From: Norana najaformis
Lineage: Eukaryota > Annelida > Clitellata > Crassiclitellata > Hormogastridae
DNA: 64,000 bases
Assembly: GCA_964023275.1 (NCBI GenBank)
Contig: OZ029916.1
Span: 29,789,087-29,853,086, forward strand
Direction of reading: 5' to 3'
This document shows, in pieces, positions 1-17,173 of the stretch. The translations under genes were made by a program, and so were the position numbers. The notes under the pieces were generated by a model. That model saw only the letters and a program-made list of their open reading frames with translations, was not told where the DNA came from and made no database searches. Each line of letters starts with the position of its first letter. Within the stretch, counting starts at the first letter, position 1.

Positions 1-1777
1 TAATAACTTCCCTTGAACAGATTTACTTTGACTATTTCAGCACCCAAGTCATTTGAGGGCCTGGCTGCTATTCTCAGTTCTGGTAACAAACAGGAATTCA
101 GAATGCGTGCAAGGACGGGTTGCAATAGTCCAAGCGTATCAGAGTGGAAGAGTGTATAACGGTATCGAACGATATATTTCACTGGTGACCATTATATGAC
201 GCATTTCGGTGGGTGGATGGATGGATGGACTGAGTGATGGATGGATGCGAGGTGTCGGCAGGGTTTAAGAGTGAGGGCCATTGCCAGTTCCAGCCTAAAG
301 AGGAGGGACCAAGTAAGGAAGATTGCGCTTTATGTTGCAAAAAATTTCGTCGATCTATTTAGTTCATCGTGGTTCACTGAGTGATCAGATCAGTTCTTCA
401 GACTCTTGTCATCGGTGGCTGAGGACACGACTTACGTTTCCCATTTTCTTCCCAACAGATCTCCAAACATTTTACTAAGCCAACAAAAGTTAGCCCCAAA
501 AGTTTTACCTTTACCCCTCCCCCATTGGGGCATGGCTTCTGTCCTCCGTGCCGACGCCCTGGATGAATGGATAGATAGATGGGTAGGTTGGTGGAGGGAT
601 GGATGGACGAAAGAATGGATAGCCAGACGAGTGGGTGAATGGCCGATGATGTTGATGATGATAATGACGATGATGATGATAATAATGATGATGATGATGT
701 TGATGATGACGATGATGATGATGATGACGATGATAATGATGATGATGATGGCGACAAAGACTATGCCAGAAAACTATCAACGATTATGACGACGAAGACG
801 ACGGCGTTCTGTATGACTGGCAGCGCAATATTGCAATATTGGACGCCAGGTGGCAGCAGCGATCGCAGCATCCGGCCGTGGAAACGCGGAACCATGAATC
901 AACGTCACGGCCGGCAGCAGCATCAGTGGCAGCAGCATCATGAGCTTTATCGGCCGATTTCCTCAGAGAGCATTGCCACGTATCGATTATCGATCCCCCG
1001 CACGTATTCCCGCCTTTGTGTCGTGCGCTGGACCATGGCAACCGGCCATGTTACTTCTCTACACCCCACTTCCTGCTGGGGCCAAAACTAGGAATGGCTG
1101 TGAAAACGACGCCCCATATACTGACATCTTGCTCTTTGCGCTCATACTCTCCTTTCTCTTTATACTATTTATCCTCCTCATTCTATTCCGCTTTCTCTTT
1201 CTCCTCCTCCACGTTCTATTCCTCCTATTCCACCTTCTATCTATACCTACAAGCCTGACGTCTTCCTCTTTAAGCTCATCTTCTGTATCTCTCTCTCTTT
1301 CCTTCTTTCTCTCTGTCTGTCTGTCTCTCTGTTTCTCCTCTCCCTTTCTCTCCTGTTTTTCTTCTATTTATCGCCTTAACTCCACATGTTCATATCGATT
1401 TTTTTGAGTACTGTGATTGCGGCGCTATAAATATGTAGCTCCTTTAAAAAAATGTTTAGGTCTCTGGGTCGACAGTGCTACAGGGTGGTCTCTTTGCTAT
1501 CGCGCTTGGTCTGTGATCCAACGATGGTGGGTTCCAGCCTGTTGAGCCGATTCCGTGACCAAGTTATCTATGCACAGGTGCTTCTGTCAGCAGGCGGGAT
1601 AATTTGGTAGCGGCGTAAGTTAGAAAGTAAACGACAAGTCCTGCGATGCTATGGTTCTACCATGTATGTCCAGGACCTTGCGATTTGTCCACTGCCAGCT
1701 CAAGAACCTAATAACAGACACTTAGCGCCTAATCTACGTTCCACTGTGAGATCTTATGTGTCGATTTAGGCCTTCAA
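1..1777. other. Non-coding, simple-sequence rich
   Basis: Holds GGAT and GAT runs (200-250, 555-640, 643-752), a pyrimidine-rich stretch (1130-1400) and unique sequence. Long frames such as those of Asp or Met runs are read-through of GAT repeats. Sequence around 1600-1690 (AAGTAAACGACAAGTCCTG) resembles 39590-39650, so it is probably another dispersed repeat. No gene seen. Confidence 0.6.
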
Positions 1778-2060
1778 GGGTGTGCGATAGTCTAGTGGTT
1801 AGTATGAAGGACCGTCAAACAGAGGATCGTGGTTCAAGACCCCGCCAAGGCAGATGAAAGTTTCGAGATGTCTGCTCCATTTGCGCCCCCAGCGAACTCA
1901 GCTGTAAAATGAGTACACTATCATTGGGGGGATGAGGCGTCGAGGGAGAGAACTGGTCTCCCGCCCTCATATGCTGAGGCCAAGAAAAATGAAATTGCTA
2001 ACACGTCATACTCATGCATGCCTCTAGGGATTAGTTTAAGCGACTTCTAGGCCTTCTTGC
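1778..2060 (+). mobile_element. tRNA-derived SINE, family A, copy 1
   Basis: Begins with a tRNA-like head: A-box-like TAGTCTAGTGGTTAG and B-box-like GTGGTTCAAGACCCC. The body is shared with other copies in the window (TTGCGCCC..AGCGAACTCAGCT, AATGAGTACACT, CCCGCCCTCATATGCTGAGGC, ATGCATGCCTCT) and ends GATTAGTTTAAGCGACTTCT. About 280 bp. Related copies: 10071, 26316, 30940 (-), 47335 (-), and a partial one at 2430. Confidence 0.8.
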
Positions 2061-2249
2061 GAGATGGCATTTAAGACGACAGCCAGAGAGCTTCTCTGAC
2101 TTCAGATTACTCATCGTACGAGGGCGAATGGTCATTCCTGTCCCTCGCCGTCTGATCTTCCAAAAACCGTATAAAGTCGTTTTGCATTTTTATGTCCAAG
2201 CTGGGACGCGTTGCGTTGATGGATCGGAAACTTTGAGATATTTTACTGT

Positions 2250-2345
2250 TCTGGCGGAATTTAAATCCCGAACTCAGAGTTGACGTTGAACACTACTAGA
2301 CAGTTGCGCCACTGGTAACTGACCCAAGGCTTTGGAGTTTGCTAC
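2250..2345 (-). mobile_element. tRNA-like SINE head, diverged
   Basis: Read on the - strand this stretch has GCAACTGTCTAGTAGTGTT (A-box-like) and GAGTTCGGGATTTAAAT (B-box-like) with the spacing of a tRNA gene. It is too diverged to be a functional tRNA and lacks a clear acceptor stem, so I treat it as a SINE relic. Confidence 0.4.
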
Positions 2346-2429
2346 TCACTTGCGTCCGTGTGATCTCCGCCACGGTAGCAAGATATTTGGAGATTTATAA
2401 AATAATAATACGATTTATAGAGCGTTGTA

Positions 2430-2545
2430 TTATTAATTGCGCCCCTAGCGAACTCGGATTTTAAATGAGTACAAAGACAGTACACTGTTAGTGGGAAGAT
2501 CAGCCGGCGGGGAGAGGACTACCCAAACGCCCTCTTGACCTCTTC
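2430..2545 (+). mobile_element. SINE family A, partial copy
   Basis: Matches the body of family A (TGCGCCCCTAGCGAACTCGG, AATGAGTAC, CAGTACACTGTTAGTGGGAAGA, GGGGAGAGGACTACCC). The tRNA-like head is missing; directly upstream is ATTTATAGAGCG, another retroposon end. Confidence 0.55.
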
Positions 2546-2649
2546 CTGCTTGCTTACTTAACGAAGCTGGACTTCCGGTTCCTCTGACCAAAACTGGATC
2601 TCGACCAGTCTTCCCTTACGAATTATGAGTTCTACCCTGCTTTCAGTAT

Positions 2650-2940
2650 AAGAGGCCATCGATTGATGTTTTGTGTATTAAGATAACGACGCTATAGAAG
2701 TCATTAGATTAACTTGAATTAGATTAGGTTTTCTATTCTCAAACTCTTTATAGGAATTCCGTTGTCTACTCATTCATCAATGCTTTGATCTGAGCTGTTC
2801 TCCAAGCTAGAACTGTGCTGGTTCCCTGGCTTTCTCAGTTGCTAGCCCTTTGCTCTGGAAGTCCCTACCTGTTCTATCCTCTCTAAGGCGCTATAGAAGT
2901 TTTCAGGTTAGATTAGACCAGATAAGATTAGATTTACCAG
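2650..2940 (+). mobile_element. Two retroposon 3' ends with GATTA tails
   Basis: The first copy has CCATCGATTGATG, then 25 bp later ACGACGCTATAGAAGTC, followed by TTAGATTAACTTGAATTAGATTAGG. The second has AAGGCGCTATAGAAG followed by GATTAGA repeats (2885-2935). The same module occurs at 37540, 42535, 48050 (-) and 58175. Confidence 0.6.
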
Positions 2941-3306
2941 CTTCTTCCTCAGTCTTCTGCATTCCTCTTTTCTCCTATATAATCTCCTTATATCTGTGTT
3001 TAATAGAGGACACAGTGACGTTTTTTCCGAACTCCGGGGTTTCCTTCCCTGGATTTTCCAGCATCATGAAGAGGTAAATGCCAGGTCGAGGACTAGGTCG
3101 ACTGCAGCGGTATGCTCATGGTAAAATTCAACCAGGGTAAAACGCAGGTTAGATGCTCCAATGCCCAGGGTAAAGTGCAATCCAGGGTTCTGCCCAGGGT
3201 AGAAGCTCGTCTTATGCCAAGACTAATTAATGGGCCTCGACTCTGGTCAGCCATTAACAGAGCTACAGGCGATCAGCATCAATTATACCCTTGTTAGTGG
3301 ATGGTC

Positions 3307-3393
3307 TTTACAATATGGGTGACAACGGAAGTTGTCATCCATATTGTAAAAAAAGTTGTTCAAATGAGGTCATCAGTCACATGCCCTCATTTG
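3307..3393. repeat. Two adjacent hairpins
   Basis: 3307-3326 pairs with 3331-3350: 19 Watson-Crick pairs plus one G.T, closing a GGAA loop. Immediately after, 3361-3369 (CAAATGAGG) pairs perfectly with 3385-3393 across a 15-base loop. The first is near perfect, which is unusual for random sequence. It could be the fused ends of a small transposon or a structured transcript; nothing else identifies it. Confidence 0.75.
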
Positions 3394-3762
3394 GAAGTGA
3401 AGTTTAATAGGAGAGTAATTCCATTCACCCTTACGTATATCCAGGGTAGATTATGACAGTGTAGTAGAACATCACAGTTTCCAACTGATTTCGAGGTATA
3501 AGTCTCGTGACAATTCTCTGTTTAGCCTTTCAACCGCTTCCCATAGTATAGGTCGTTGAAACTCTTGCCTTGAAAATGCATCAAAAAGGCGTATCTTCCC
3601 TAAGGCCTGCCTCGCCTACTTTACTTATGGATTACTTTACTTTGAGCCTAAAAGGGCCTGTTCTATAAAGAATGGTTTTAGAAGGACTGGATCTCTGAGG
3701 AATTGAACAGTAAGGGTTTGTTCCATTATGGAAGAGTCTGTCTTGGAAGTTCAGACAGCTCT

Positions 3763-4720
3763 GAAGTTTATGGATCCTCTCATACCACATGAAGTTTATG
3801 GATCCTCTCATACCACATGAAGTTTATGGATCCTCTCATACCACATGAAGTTTATGGATCCTCTCATACCACATGAAGTTTATGGATCCTCTCATACCAC
3901 ATGAAGTTTATGGATCCTCTCATACCACATGAAGTTTATGGATCCTCTCATACCACATGAAGTTTATGGATCCTCTCATACCACATGAAGTTTATGGATC
4001 CTCTCATACCACATGAAGTTTATGGATCCTCTCATACCACATGAAGTTTATGGATCCTCTCATACCACATGAAGTTTATGGATCCTCTCATACCACATGA
4101 AGTTTATGGATCCTCTCATACCACATGAAGTTTATGGATCCTCTCATACCACATGAAGTTTATGGATCCTCTCATACCACATGAAGTTTATGGATCCTCT
4201 CATACCACATGAAGTTTATGGATCCTCTCATACCACATGAAGTTTATGGATCCTCTCATACCACATGAAGTTTATGGATCCTCTCATACCACATGAAGTT
4301 TATGGATCCTCTCATACCACATGAAGTTTATGGATCCTCTCATACCACATGAAGTTTATGGATCCTCTCATACCACATGAAGTTTATGGATCCTCTCATA
4401 CCACATGAAGTTTATGGATCCTCTCATACCACATGAAGTTTATGGATCCTCTCATACCACATGAAGTTTATGGATCCTCTCATACCACATGAAGTTTATG
4501 GATCCTCTCATACCACATGAAGTTTATGGATCCTCTCATACCACATGAAGTTTATGGATCCTCTCATACCACATGAAGTTTATGGATCCTCTCATACCAC
4601 ATGAAGTTTATGGATCCTCTCATACCACATGAAGTTTATGGATCCTCTCATACCACATGAAGTTTATGGATCCTCTCATACCACATGAAGTTTATGGATC
4701 CTCTCATACCACATGAAGTT
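3763..4720. repeat. 28-bp minisatellite, 34 copies
   Basis: Unit starts GAAGTTTATGGATCC and ends CTCTCATACCACAT. 34 complete units plus six bases (958 bp). I saw no substitution or length variant between units, which suggests recent expansion or active homogenisation. No open frame of note. Confidence 0.95.
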
Positions 4721-7276
4721 ATTTGCGTCTTCATCATCATTGTCATTATTATCTCACAAGAAAACTTCACGAAAAAACCCAGTATAACTTTTTAATACAA
4801 GTAAAACTTTTATTTAGCGCCAGTTAAGCGCATGTCTCTATTCCGAGAGTGTCATGCGTCATCATGACGTTTCTTTGCATCGTCATTTCTTCGCAAATCG
4901 ACGTCACTTCTCAAATTCTACTCCACATCCGGTGTGACGAAGGACTAAAACACATAAATAACATTCAAAAAATAATTTGAAGCCGACAAAGATTCATAAA
5001 TATAAACATACAAATATAAATAATACTATTAGTTTTCTTGTGCTATGCAGTAGTTAATTAATTACTAATTGATATAAATTATTTACTTATATTCCCTGCT
5101 ACTACGAATGTATAAGTTTTTTTGTCCTGTAGTGTAAGTAATTGATATTGATATAGAGCCTAAATTATCCACTTGGAACTTTACAGCCAGACAGGATGTT
5201 CGGTCTCGGTGAATACCTTGAGTTTAACTTTCAACTCAGCCATCAGCGTTCGAATCCCGTTGTGGCATGTAAAACTGGCGATCACTTTGATGCAATTAAA
5301 CATTTATATGGCGCCCATAGAAGCTGCTTTGCTTCAAGATTAACGATAACGTTTACTTTTTATCGCTGTGATAGTTAGAAATACCGTTCATAAATAAGTC
5401 ATTATATATATTCAAAATATTATAATACCGATCTTTTTCAATCTTTGTTCTCTTCATCTTCTTTCATAAAATTGTCTGTCTATCTTTATGTATATATGTA
5501 TATATGTATATATGTATATATGTATATATGTATGTATGTATGTATGAATTAATGTATGTAGGAATGTATGTCTTTGTGTGTGTGCTTCAGCCAGCCTCTT
5601 CTTTGAAAAGAGACCGAAAGTTATAAACATAATAATTTGGATATAAAGACAAGCTAACATGCAGACAGAACGAGAAAACCAGACACATATATGGTTCATA
5701 TTACATTTGGCCTGAACAACTAACTATCTGTGCAAAAACTTACATCTTATACTACAATATGTATCAGATTTAGAAACCTCTGTCCGTGTCGGTTTGTCTG
5801 GCTGACCTTGTCTGCCTGCCTGCCTGTCTGTCTTGACGTTTTGTCTTTAAATATTTAAGTTTTCGGTTGGGTCGATAGGCCTATATATCTATATATACAT
5901 ACATGCATGCATGCATACATATATATTTATTATATATTATACGTAGCATACAAGCACAGTGCGATATATGTATGCAACTAGAAGACTATCTACGGGTATA
6001 TAAGCACACATTAGCAACAAAGGCAGCATATATATATATATGCATTTGTACATATGCATTTAACGAGCCACTTATTATGGGGTCAGCTCAGGTATTTAAT
6101 TAGTTCCATGCATGCCTTGATTTGGTTCTTGGCGCGAACACGCACACACATTATATATATTTTATATGTTTATGTATATATATAATTGCACATATATACA
6201 TATATACATGCATTTGTATGTATATACATAAACGTTGGTTGTAGTTTTCATCAGTCAAACTGACGGATGAGTTGGCGCTGACGGATCCAGTTTCCACCGG
6301 TGGTAGCCATGGCGACGGTAGCAATCACCATCTTTCCTGCACAGTTAGACAAGAGAGACTGATTCCTCCTCCGTGCCTCCGTACCACTCTTCCCTCAGCC
6401 TCCCTGTGTTCTCTGATGGTGTTGGCAGACTGGAGGATGCTCTTGTATTTATAGAGATGGCGGCTGTTCAACGGATGATGCATGCAGTCTGACTTCAGAG
6501 ACAGGCGGTCGGTTGCCAAGGTAAGAAAAACAGCTACACGTCTTTCCAATATATTCTGCATCTGTCTGTGATCATCTGTTTCTACGTCTTGAGCAGGCAG
6601 CGACAATTCATGCACGTGACTGACTGACTGACTGGCTGGCTGGCTGTGTGACTGGCCTACTGAAAGACTGTCAGATTGATTGACTTGGTCAATGATTGGT
6701 TGACTGCATGGCTCAGTGAATAAATGAGTCAGTGGACGGATTGATGGATAAATGGCTGGAAACATGAATACATGAACGAATGAATGAATGAATGAACGAT
6801 CGATCGACTGAATGAATGAATGAAAGAACGAGTTAACGAACGACGAATGCGCAACTGAGTGAATGAATGAGTGAACAAGTCAATGCATTTCTGTTTCACA
6901 GCCTGCCTGATTCGAAACTTTCGCACAGCGACAGACTCATATACACATCGGCTTACATTACACATTCTTTTGTTCCCTCTGCCCTCCTTACCCAAGCTTT
7001 TCATTATTTTACCCCTTTTTCACACCATCACGTTCTTCAAACACATGCCTACAGATGTATACTGCCTAAGGTTCCATCAGTCTTGACAGCTGAACTATTT
7101 TCTATAGTAAACATAAGATCTACGTTTCCAACCATTCTAAATGCAAACTGCATTGTTATATTACATTCTAGTATGCATATGTAGGTATATATGTGTATAC
7201 ATAAATACACATGCACACGTATCCATGTGTAATACGTATATAATCAGCGGGTGAACTGTCAGACAAGGCATCCGAC

Positions 7277-7286
7277 CTGTCAATCA
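7277..7286 (-). promoter_or_regulatory. PBC/MEIS-like site
   Basis: CTGTCAATCA, whose complement TGATTGACAG matches the known consensus for PBX with MEIS/PREP. It lies in repeat-poor sequence. A single 10-bp match can occur by chance, so function is unproven. Confidence 0.3.
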
Positions 7287-7753
7287 TCTCTTTAGTCAGC
7301 GCTGTCACAGACTCTTCAACAGACTAAAGACGCGCCGACCAACCAACCCACCACCCACGCTTCCCCCCTTTCTAATCGCAGCCCGGTCGATGGAGCCCCC
7401 ACCCAATGGCTGACCTCCAACACTCTGCCAGGCTGTCTGTGTGCTGAAATCCAAACATTACTCACCACTCACGAGAAACACAATGCTCTCTCTATACAGC
7501 ACTCAACGTAACAACATCACTTGAGGCGATGTTTGTGGCGCGGTGGCAATAGTTAGCACCGCTCAAAACAACGCGCTGTGTACTATGGAGATTGACTGTA
7601 TCGCACGCATTCTAACGTTAGCTATTCTACGTGGATTCTACCCTTAAAATTCTACGTATCGTATATACACGTGTGCGCAGTACGCAAAGGCCAATTCACG
7701 TCACGTTCGAGTCTGTAAGAATTTAGTAATAATTGTCTAAAACAATTTATTAT

Positions 7754-7920
<167 letters not shown>

Positions 7921-9994
7921 TATCGTTAATATCATGGTAGTCGGAGCCTTGTAATCAAACAAAACGATGTCATAATGAGTCTTCGTTGTTCAGATGATGT
8001 ATAACCCGATGAAGATAATCTATCGCCTCTGGTGTCGACAAGAACAGCCCGTCGTCATCAATTGCCGTGTGATGTTTGTTTCGACGGCCGGCTGACATAG
8101 TTTTACATATTATGGCGTTTTTATGGGGTTGCTAAGGAGGTTAATACCAGTCGGCTGAAGAGAGACATGCTTCGTGTCAGGTCAATTGCGTTTTGCCCCT
8201 TAACCCCTGAAACAGATGTAATGAGCAGTCAGTGAGTCAGTCAACCGCCGCAGCCGTAGCCATAAAAGATGGGCTGGTAAGTAAGCATATACACTCAGCT
8301 TCTCTGGGACAGTTACAGGTGTGATGGAAAATCAGTTTCTGGATGATGATGACTACTATTGCTGCTTCTGTTGCTGCTGCTGCTATTATTCTACTATTTT
8401 CATTATTATGTTAGTAGCAGAATGATGAATTATTATTATTATTATTATTTCGTGTTATGAGTACTACGATTATGATGATGATAAAAGTGATGAAGATGGT
8501 GGTGATGGTGTTGATGACTACGCTGTCGATGAAGAAATTATTGCACAAGTTACTAGACTAAACATGAATAATAACCACGAAGGTGATGACGATGCTGGTT
8601 ACGATGATGACAGTGATTAATATGTCGGTGTTCTGTGTATGTATAAAAAAGCATTTACCTTTAGAACTTCTCAAAAGCGCAATGGTTTGGCTATACATGT
8701 ATACAACACATCTAAAATTTCGTCCTATAGGTTGGACTGAAAATGAAACATGTTGAGATGTTTCTGCACGGTACCACGGTATATTAACAGCGTTTATCCG
8801 TTCTAAGAACATTGCAATGAATTTATGCTACAGATCATAATATGATCCATCCCAATTTTGTCCTTTATCACTTTACATTGTTTTCCGTATACGCTCAATA
8901 TTGTTACGTTCGACTCCAATGTTGGTTGTTAAAATGATATAGTTTGACTTTGGAAGTGAATCTGTATCCATGGCGAGGTATATTACTGTAGGTGTAGATG
9001 CACACTATATATACATGCATAATAAATTGTATACTGCATTTCCTAATTATGCATCGGGTTTTATAACGTATCAATATGATCTGCTTACTATACACAGTCG
9101 TCTGTCATTTAGCAAATCAAGCAGTCAGTATGCATGGTAAATGTAATGTAACTGCATTAACAACAATTTAGATGGGTACCGTACGCAAAGCATATAATAT
9201 GCATAGTGGTAGATGTATGATATCTGTATGTGGTTCACTTCATGCATATACTTACGTTGCATGGCATATTATCTCTTATTTCATATATGGCAGGGGTTAT
9301 TTTATCTTATGTTGCAAATGTCGCTATATAAAGGTGCCATTATACTAAAGTGCAATCATATGTTTGTTCATTCTTATTCTGTTTCTTTTGCATCATTCCA
9401 TTTACTCTCGTTATAAAAGCATCATCATCAGCATCATCAGTTCCTGACGTCAGCCATTTGGGTGCGAATAAATTATCTCCATTCTTTTCAGTCATTTGTC
9501 AGAGTTAGTGTTGTCCTCAGGTTTAGTGCAAACTTTGTTAAGTTTTCGTTTATAATCTCTGTTCAGCGCAGTCTTGGTCTTGGGCCTCCTTTGCTTATCC
9601 TTCGAATCTTGTATGAATTGCATTGTTTTGGGATCTCGTCATCTGTCATTCGGCCTCTCGTTATGTACTGATTGTCTATAGTTTAATTATGCTATTTATT
9701 ACAGGTCTAATTATATTATAAAATACATCTGCGTATTAATCCAGTATAGATAACAATTCAGTATAGATAACAATTATTAAAATACAAGGAAGTAGCAAAT
9801 AATGTTGCACAGTAGAAGTTTCCTGTAATTATTTCTTATGTATTAAGTTTTGCTTCATTTTAATGGTTTGCTTTTGTGCATAAGGTAAACGGTTGGACTT
9901 TGTTCATAAATTAGCCTGATTGTCAGTTATTTAGTAGCGCCTCTTTGCATGTACACGAAAGGCCATTTTGACAATTTAATTCTCTGTGGTCAGT

Positions 9995-10031
<37 letters not shown>

Positions 10032-10070
10032 ATATATATATAGGTTATTGGGTATTAATGTGGCGCCTTT

Positions 10071-10340
10071 GTGCGCGGTAGTGTAGTGGTTAGAGTGCTG
10101 AACTAAGGTCAGGTTTCAGGTCCCGGACAATGCAAAAAGATATCTCGATATTTCTGCCTCCCTAGCAAACTCAGTTACCAAAAGAGCATAATAACCGTGC
10201 GTTGTCGGTCAGAATATCAGGCTGCGACGGAGAGACCTGGGCATTCGCCCTCAATGCCGAGGCTAAGAAATTGGAATCGTTAACACTTCATATCCATGGC
10301 TGCCTCTCGACCATAGCTTAAGGGACTGTTCTTCTTCTAC
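10071..10340 (+). mobile_element. tRNA-derived SINE, family A, copy 2
   Basis: Head GTGCGCGGTAGTGTAGTGG with TTAGAGTGC, and GGTTTCAGGTCCC in the B-box position. Then CTAGCAAACTCAGTTACC, GTGCGTTGTCGGTCAG, GGAGAGACCTGGGCATTCGC and CATGGCTGCCTCTCGACC, matching the other family A copies. Ends in CTTAAGGGACTGTTCTTCTTC. Confidence 0.8.
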
Positions 10341-14860
<4,520 letters not shown>

Positions 14861-15157
14861 TAATATATAATATATAAAAATATAATATATATGTGTGTAT
14901 GTGTGTGTGTTGGCGCTGTGTGTGCATATATAAAATATATATTCATGTTTAAAACAAATGCATGTATAGGATATATGTTCGAGTATATGACACCGTTGAG
15001 AGCAAATCGTCGAACACATGGATGTAAATATGAGGAGAGAGAGGTAGATTGAGAGACAGGCATAGGCAGAAAGAATGAGAGGAAGACGCATAAGCCAACA
15101 GACATAGTGGGACAACATAGAGATAGATAGTAAGTCAGACAGAAAAACAGATAGGAA

Positions 15158-15189
15158 ATGAAAACAGACAGACAGACAGACAGACAGGC

Positions 15190-15228
<39 letters not shown>
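15158..15228. repeat. GACA tetranucleotide repeat
   Basis: About 17 units of ACAG with one variant (AGGC). Similar ACAG runs lie at 17128-17172 and 17228-17242. A purine-rich stretch of GGA/GAA follows at 15490-15640. Confidence 0.85.
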
Positions 15229-15764
15229 GGGAGTAGGGAGTCAGAGGTTCTTCTTCCCTCCCTCCCTCATCCTCCTTCCCCTTCTTCTTTTCCTCCTCCT
15301 CATCCTAAGACGGCTTTTGCTCTGTGTATCAGCTGCTGCTGCTGCTGCTGGTGATGATGATTATAGGGTGTGGGGAGGGTGAAGTCGGCTGTTCTTCGCT
15401 GTTATAATCTCTCTCTGACATTTAACGTATAGCTGAATGTTGTCCAAATGAAGACAGTCGTCCTTCCTTCCATCTGTCTGTCCGGTTGGGACGAAGGAAG
15501 AGGAGGAGCAGGAGAAGGAGGAAGAGCGAGAAGTGGTAGATGAGCCAGAAAAGAAGGTGGATTAGGAGAAAAAGGAAGAGAAGAAGGAGATAAAAAGAAG
15601 GAAGAGATGAAAGAAGAAAGAGGAGGCGGAGAATGGGACATCTTCTATGATCAGCTGCCCCAACATTTTGACTCATGTCACTGACGACTACCACCTGAAT
15701 CTATCCACGATCAATGCATACATTTATGTGCAGTAAACACAGCCGTATTACAGTATATTATATT

Positions 15765-15791
15765 TAATAATAATAATATTATTATTATTGC

Positions 15792-15832
<41 letters not shown>

Positions 15833-15999
15833 GTTCTGCATTTATTAAGCGCCATTATCTAATGACTAAGCATCAATCGATGGCACTGAGCAACTGTGAG
15901 TGAATGACTTGCTCAAGGTCCCTGCACAGTAACCATCTCGGAGGAGATTCGAACCCGTACTACCCACCTTACAAAACCAATAGGCTACCGCGTCCCAGT
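15765..15999 (-). mobile_element. tRNA-derived SINE, family B, copy 1
   Basis: On the - strand: TACTGGGACGCGGTAGCC, then GTACGGGTTCGAATCTCC (B-box), GGGACCTTGAGCAAGTCATT, CCATCGATTGATGCTTAG, AATGGCGCTTAATAAATGC and a TAA/ATT tail. It matches 49414-49603 along its length. Confidence 0.85.
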
Positions 16000-17126
16000 A
16001 TATTGTATTTATATGTACTGTATATAATATCTGTGTATATATCCATGTGTATATCTATGTATATATGTATATCAGTACACGACGTGATTGGCTGACTCTA
16101 TACGTTTGCATGGCCCACGATGTCCTATGTTCTTGTAGTTGCTGACAATCTGTCAGCAGTTCATATGACCGAGTAGATGACCAGCGTAGCGGTCAGTTTT
16201 TATTCGTTGACCACTGTACATGCGACGTACCTTTTATTTTTGAAAAAACACGTAATCAGAAACTTTAAAATTTGTGGCCAGCGGTGTTTAAAGACATTTT
16301 ATGGTTGCCAAGGACTTTGGCTTCGACCTTAACTTACCTCTGATCAATACGAGTATTTGCGAATAAAATTTCTACGGAGGGGCATTCAAAATGTCTTTTA
16401 TTCATACTCTAATAGGCTTTGAATTGTGTTAAAACAGTGTAGACTATACTTTGTCGTATCTTTTATTGAGCTGATTTCCCTATAGTAAAGTAGATGTTTC
16501 TGCAACAAGGCGTGGACATGCATTAGCGTATATACAGCTGACTCATCTACAAAAATTAAGTTTTCACAATGTGCTGCAGAGAAGTCTGCTTATTGCCAGT
16601 GAGCCAGAGCTCGACGCTGGGAATTGAGCTTAAGTCCACATTTATGAGTCGATTCTCTACACTATTTTTAGAGCGAAAATTGTCATTTTTTTACAGATTT
16701 GGACATGTGTCCTTGTAAGTGCTGGCAATTTGGGCCTATGAATACACCACTACACTGTGTTATTGTAATTGCAATAGGCCTAGTGCGGATTTAGCCACTA
16801 ATAACTTAGAGGCTGTTACGGTGAATCCACAATCGTTGAATCACTGAGCAAGAGCTTTTCAGAAGTCCCGATAGGCGCTATATCAATGTACAGATGCAGA
16901 CACAGACGCATATAAAGAGCGAATAGATCATCGTGTCGCACGTGGTTTATATTTTGATTTCTCTAATAATATTTCTGTGGAAATCTGTCAACATAGTAAG
17001 CAAACATTCCTACAATGTAGCAAGAACGCTTAAGCACATTTTCTGTTTGGCAGAGAGAAGGGGGGTGTAAACAATCAGCGATGCTTTTATGGTGGCGGCA
17101 TAGGCCACAGTCGCTGTTAGCTTCCC

Positions 17127-17173
<47 letters not shown>

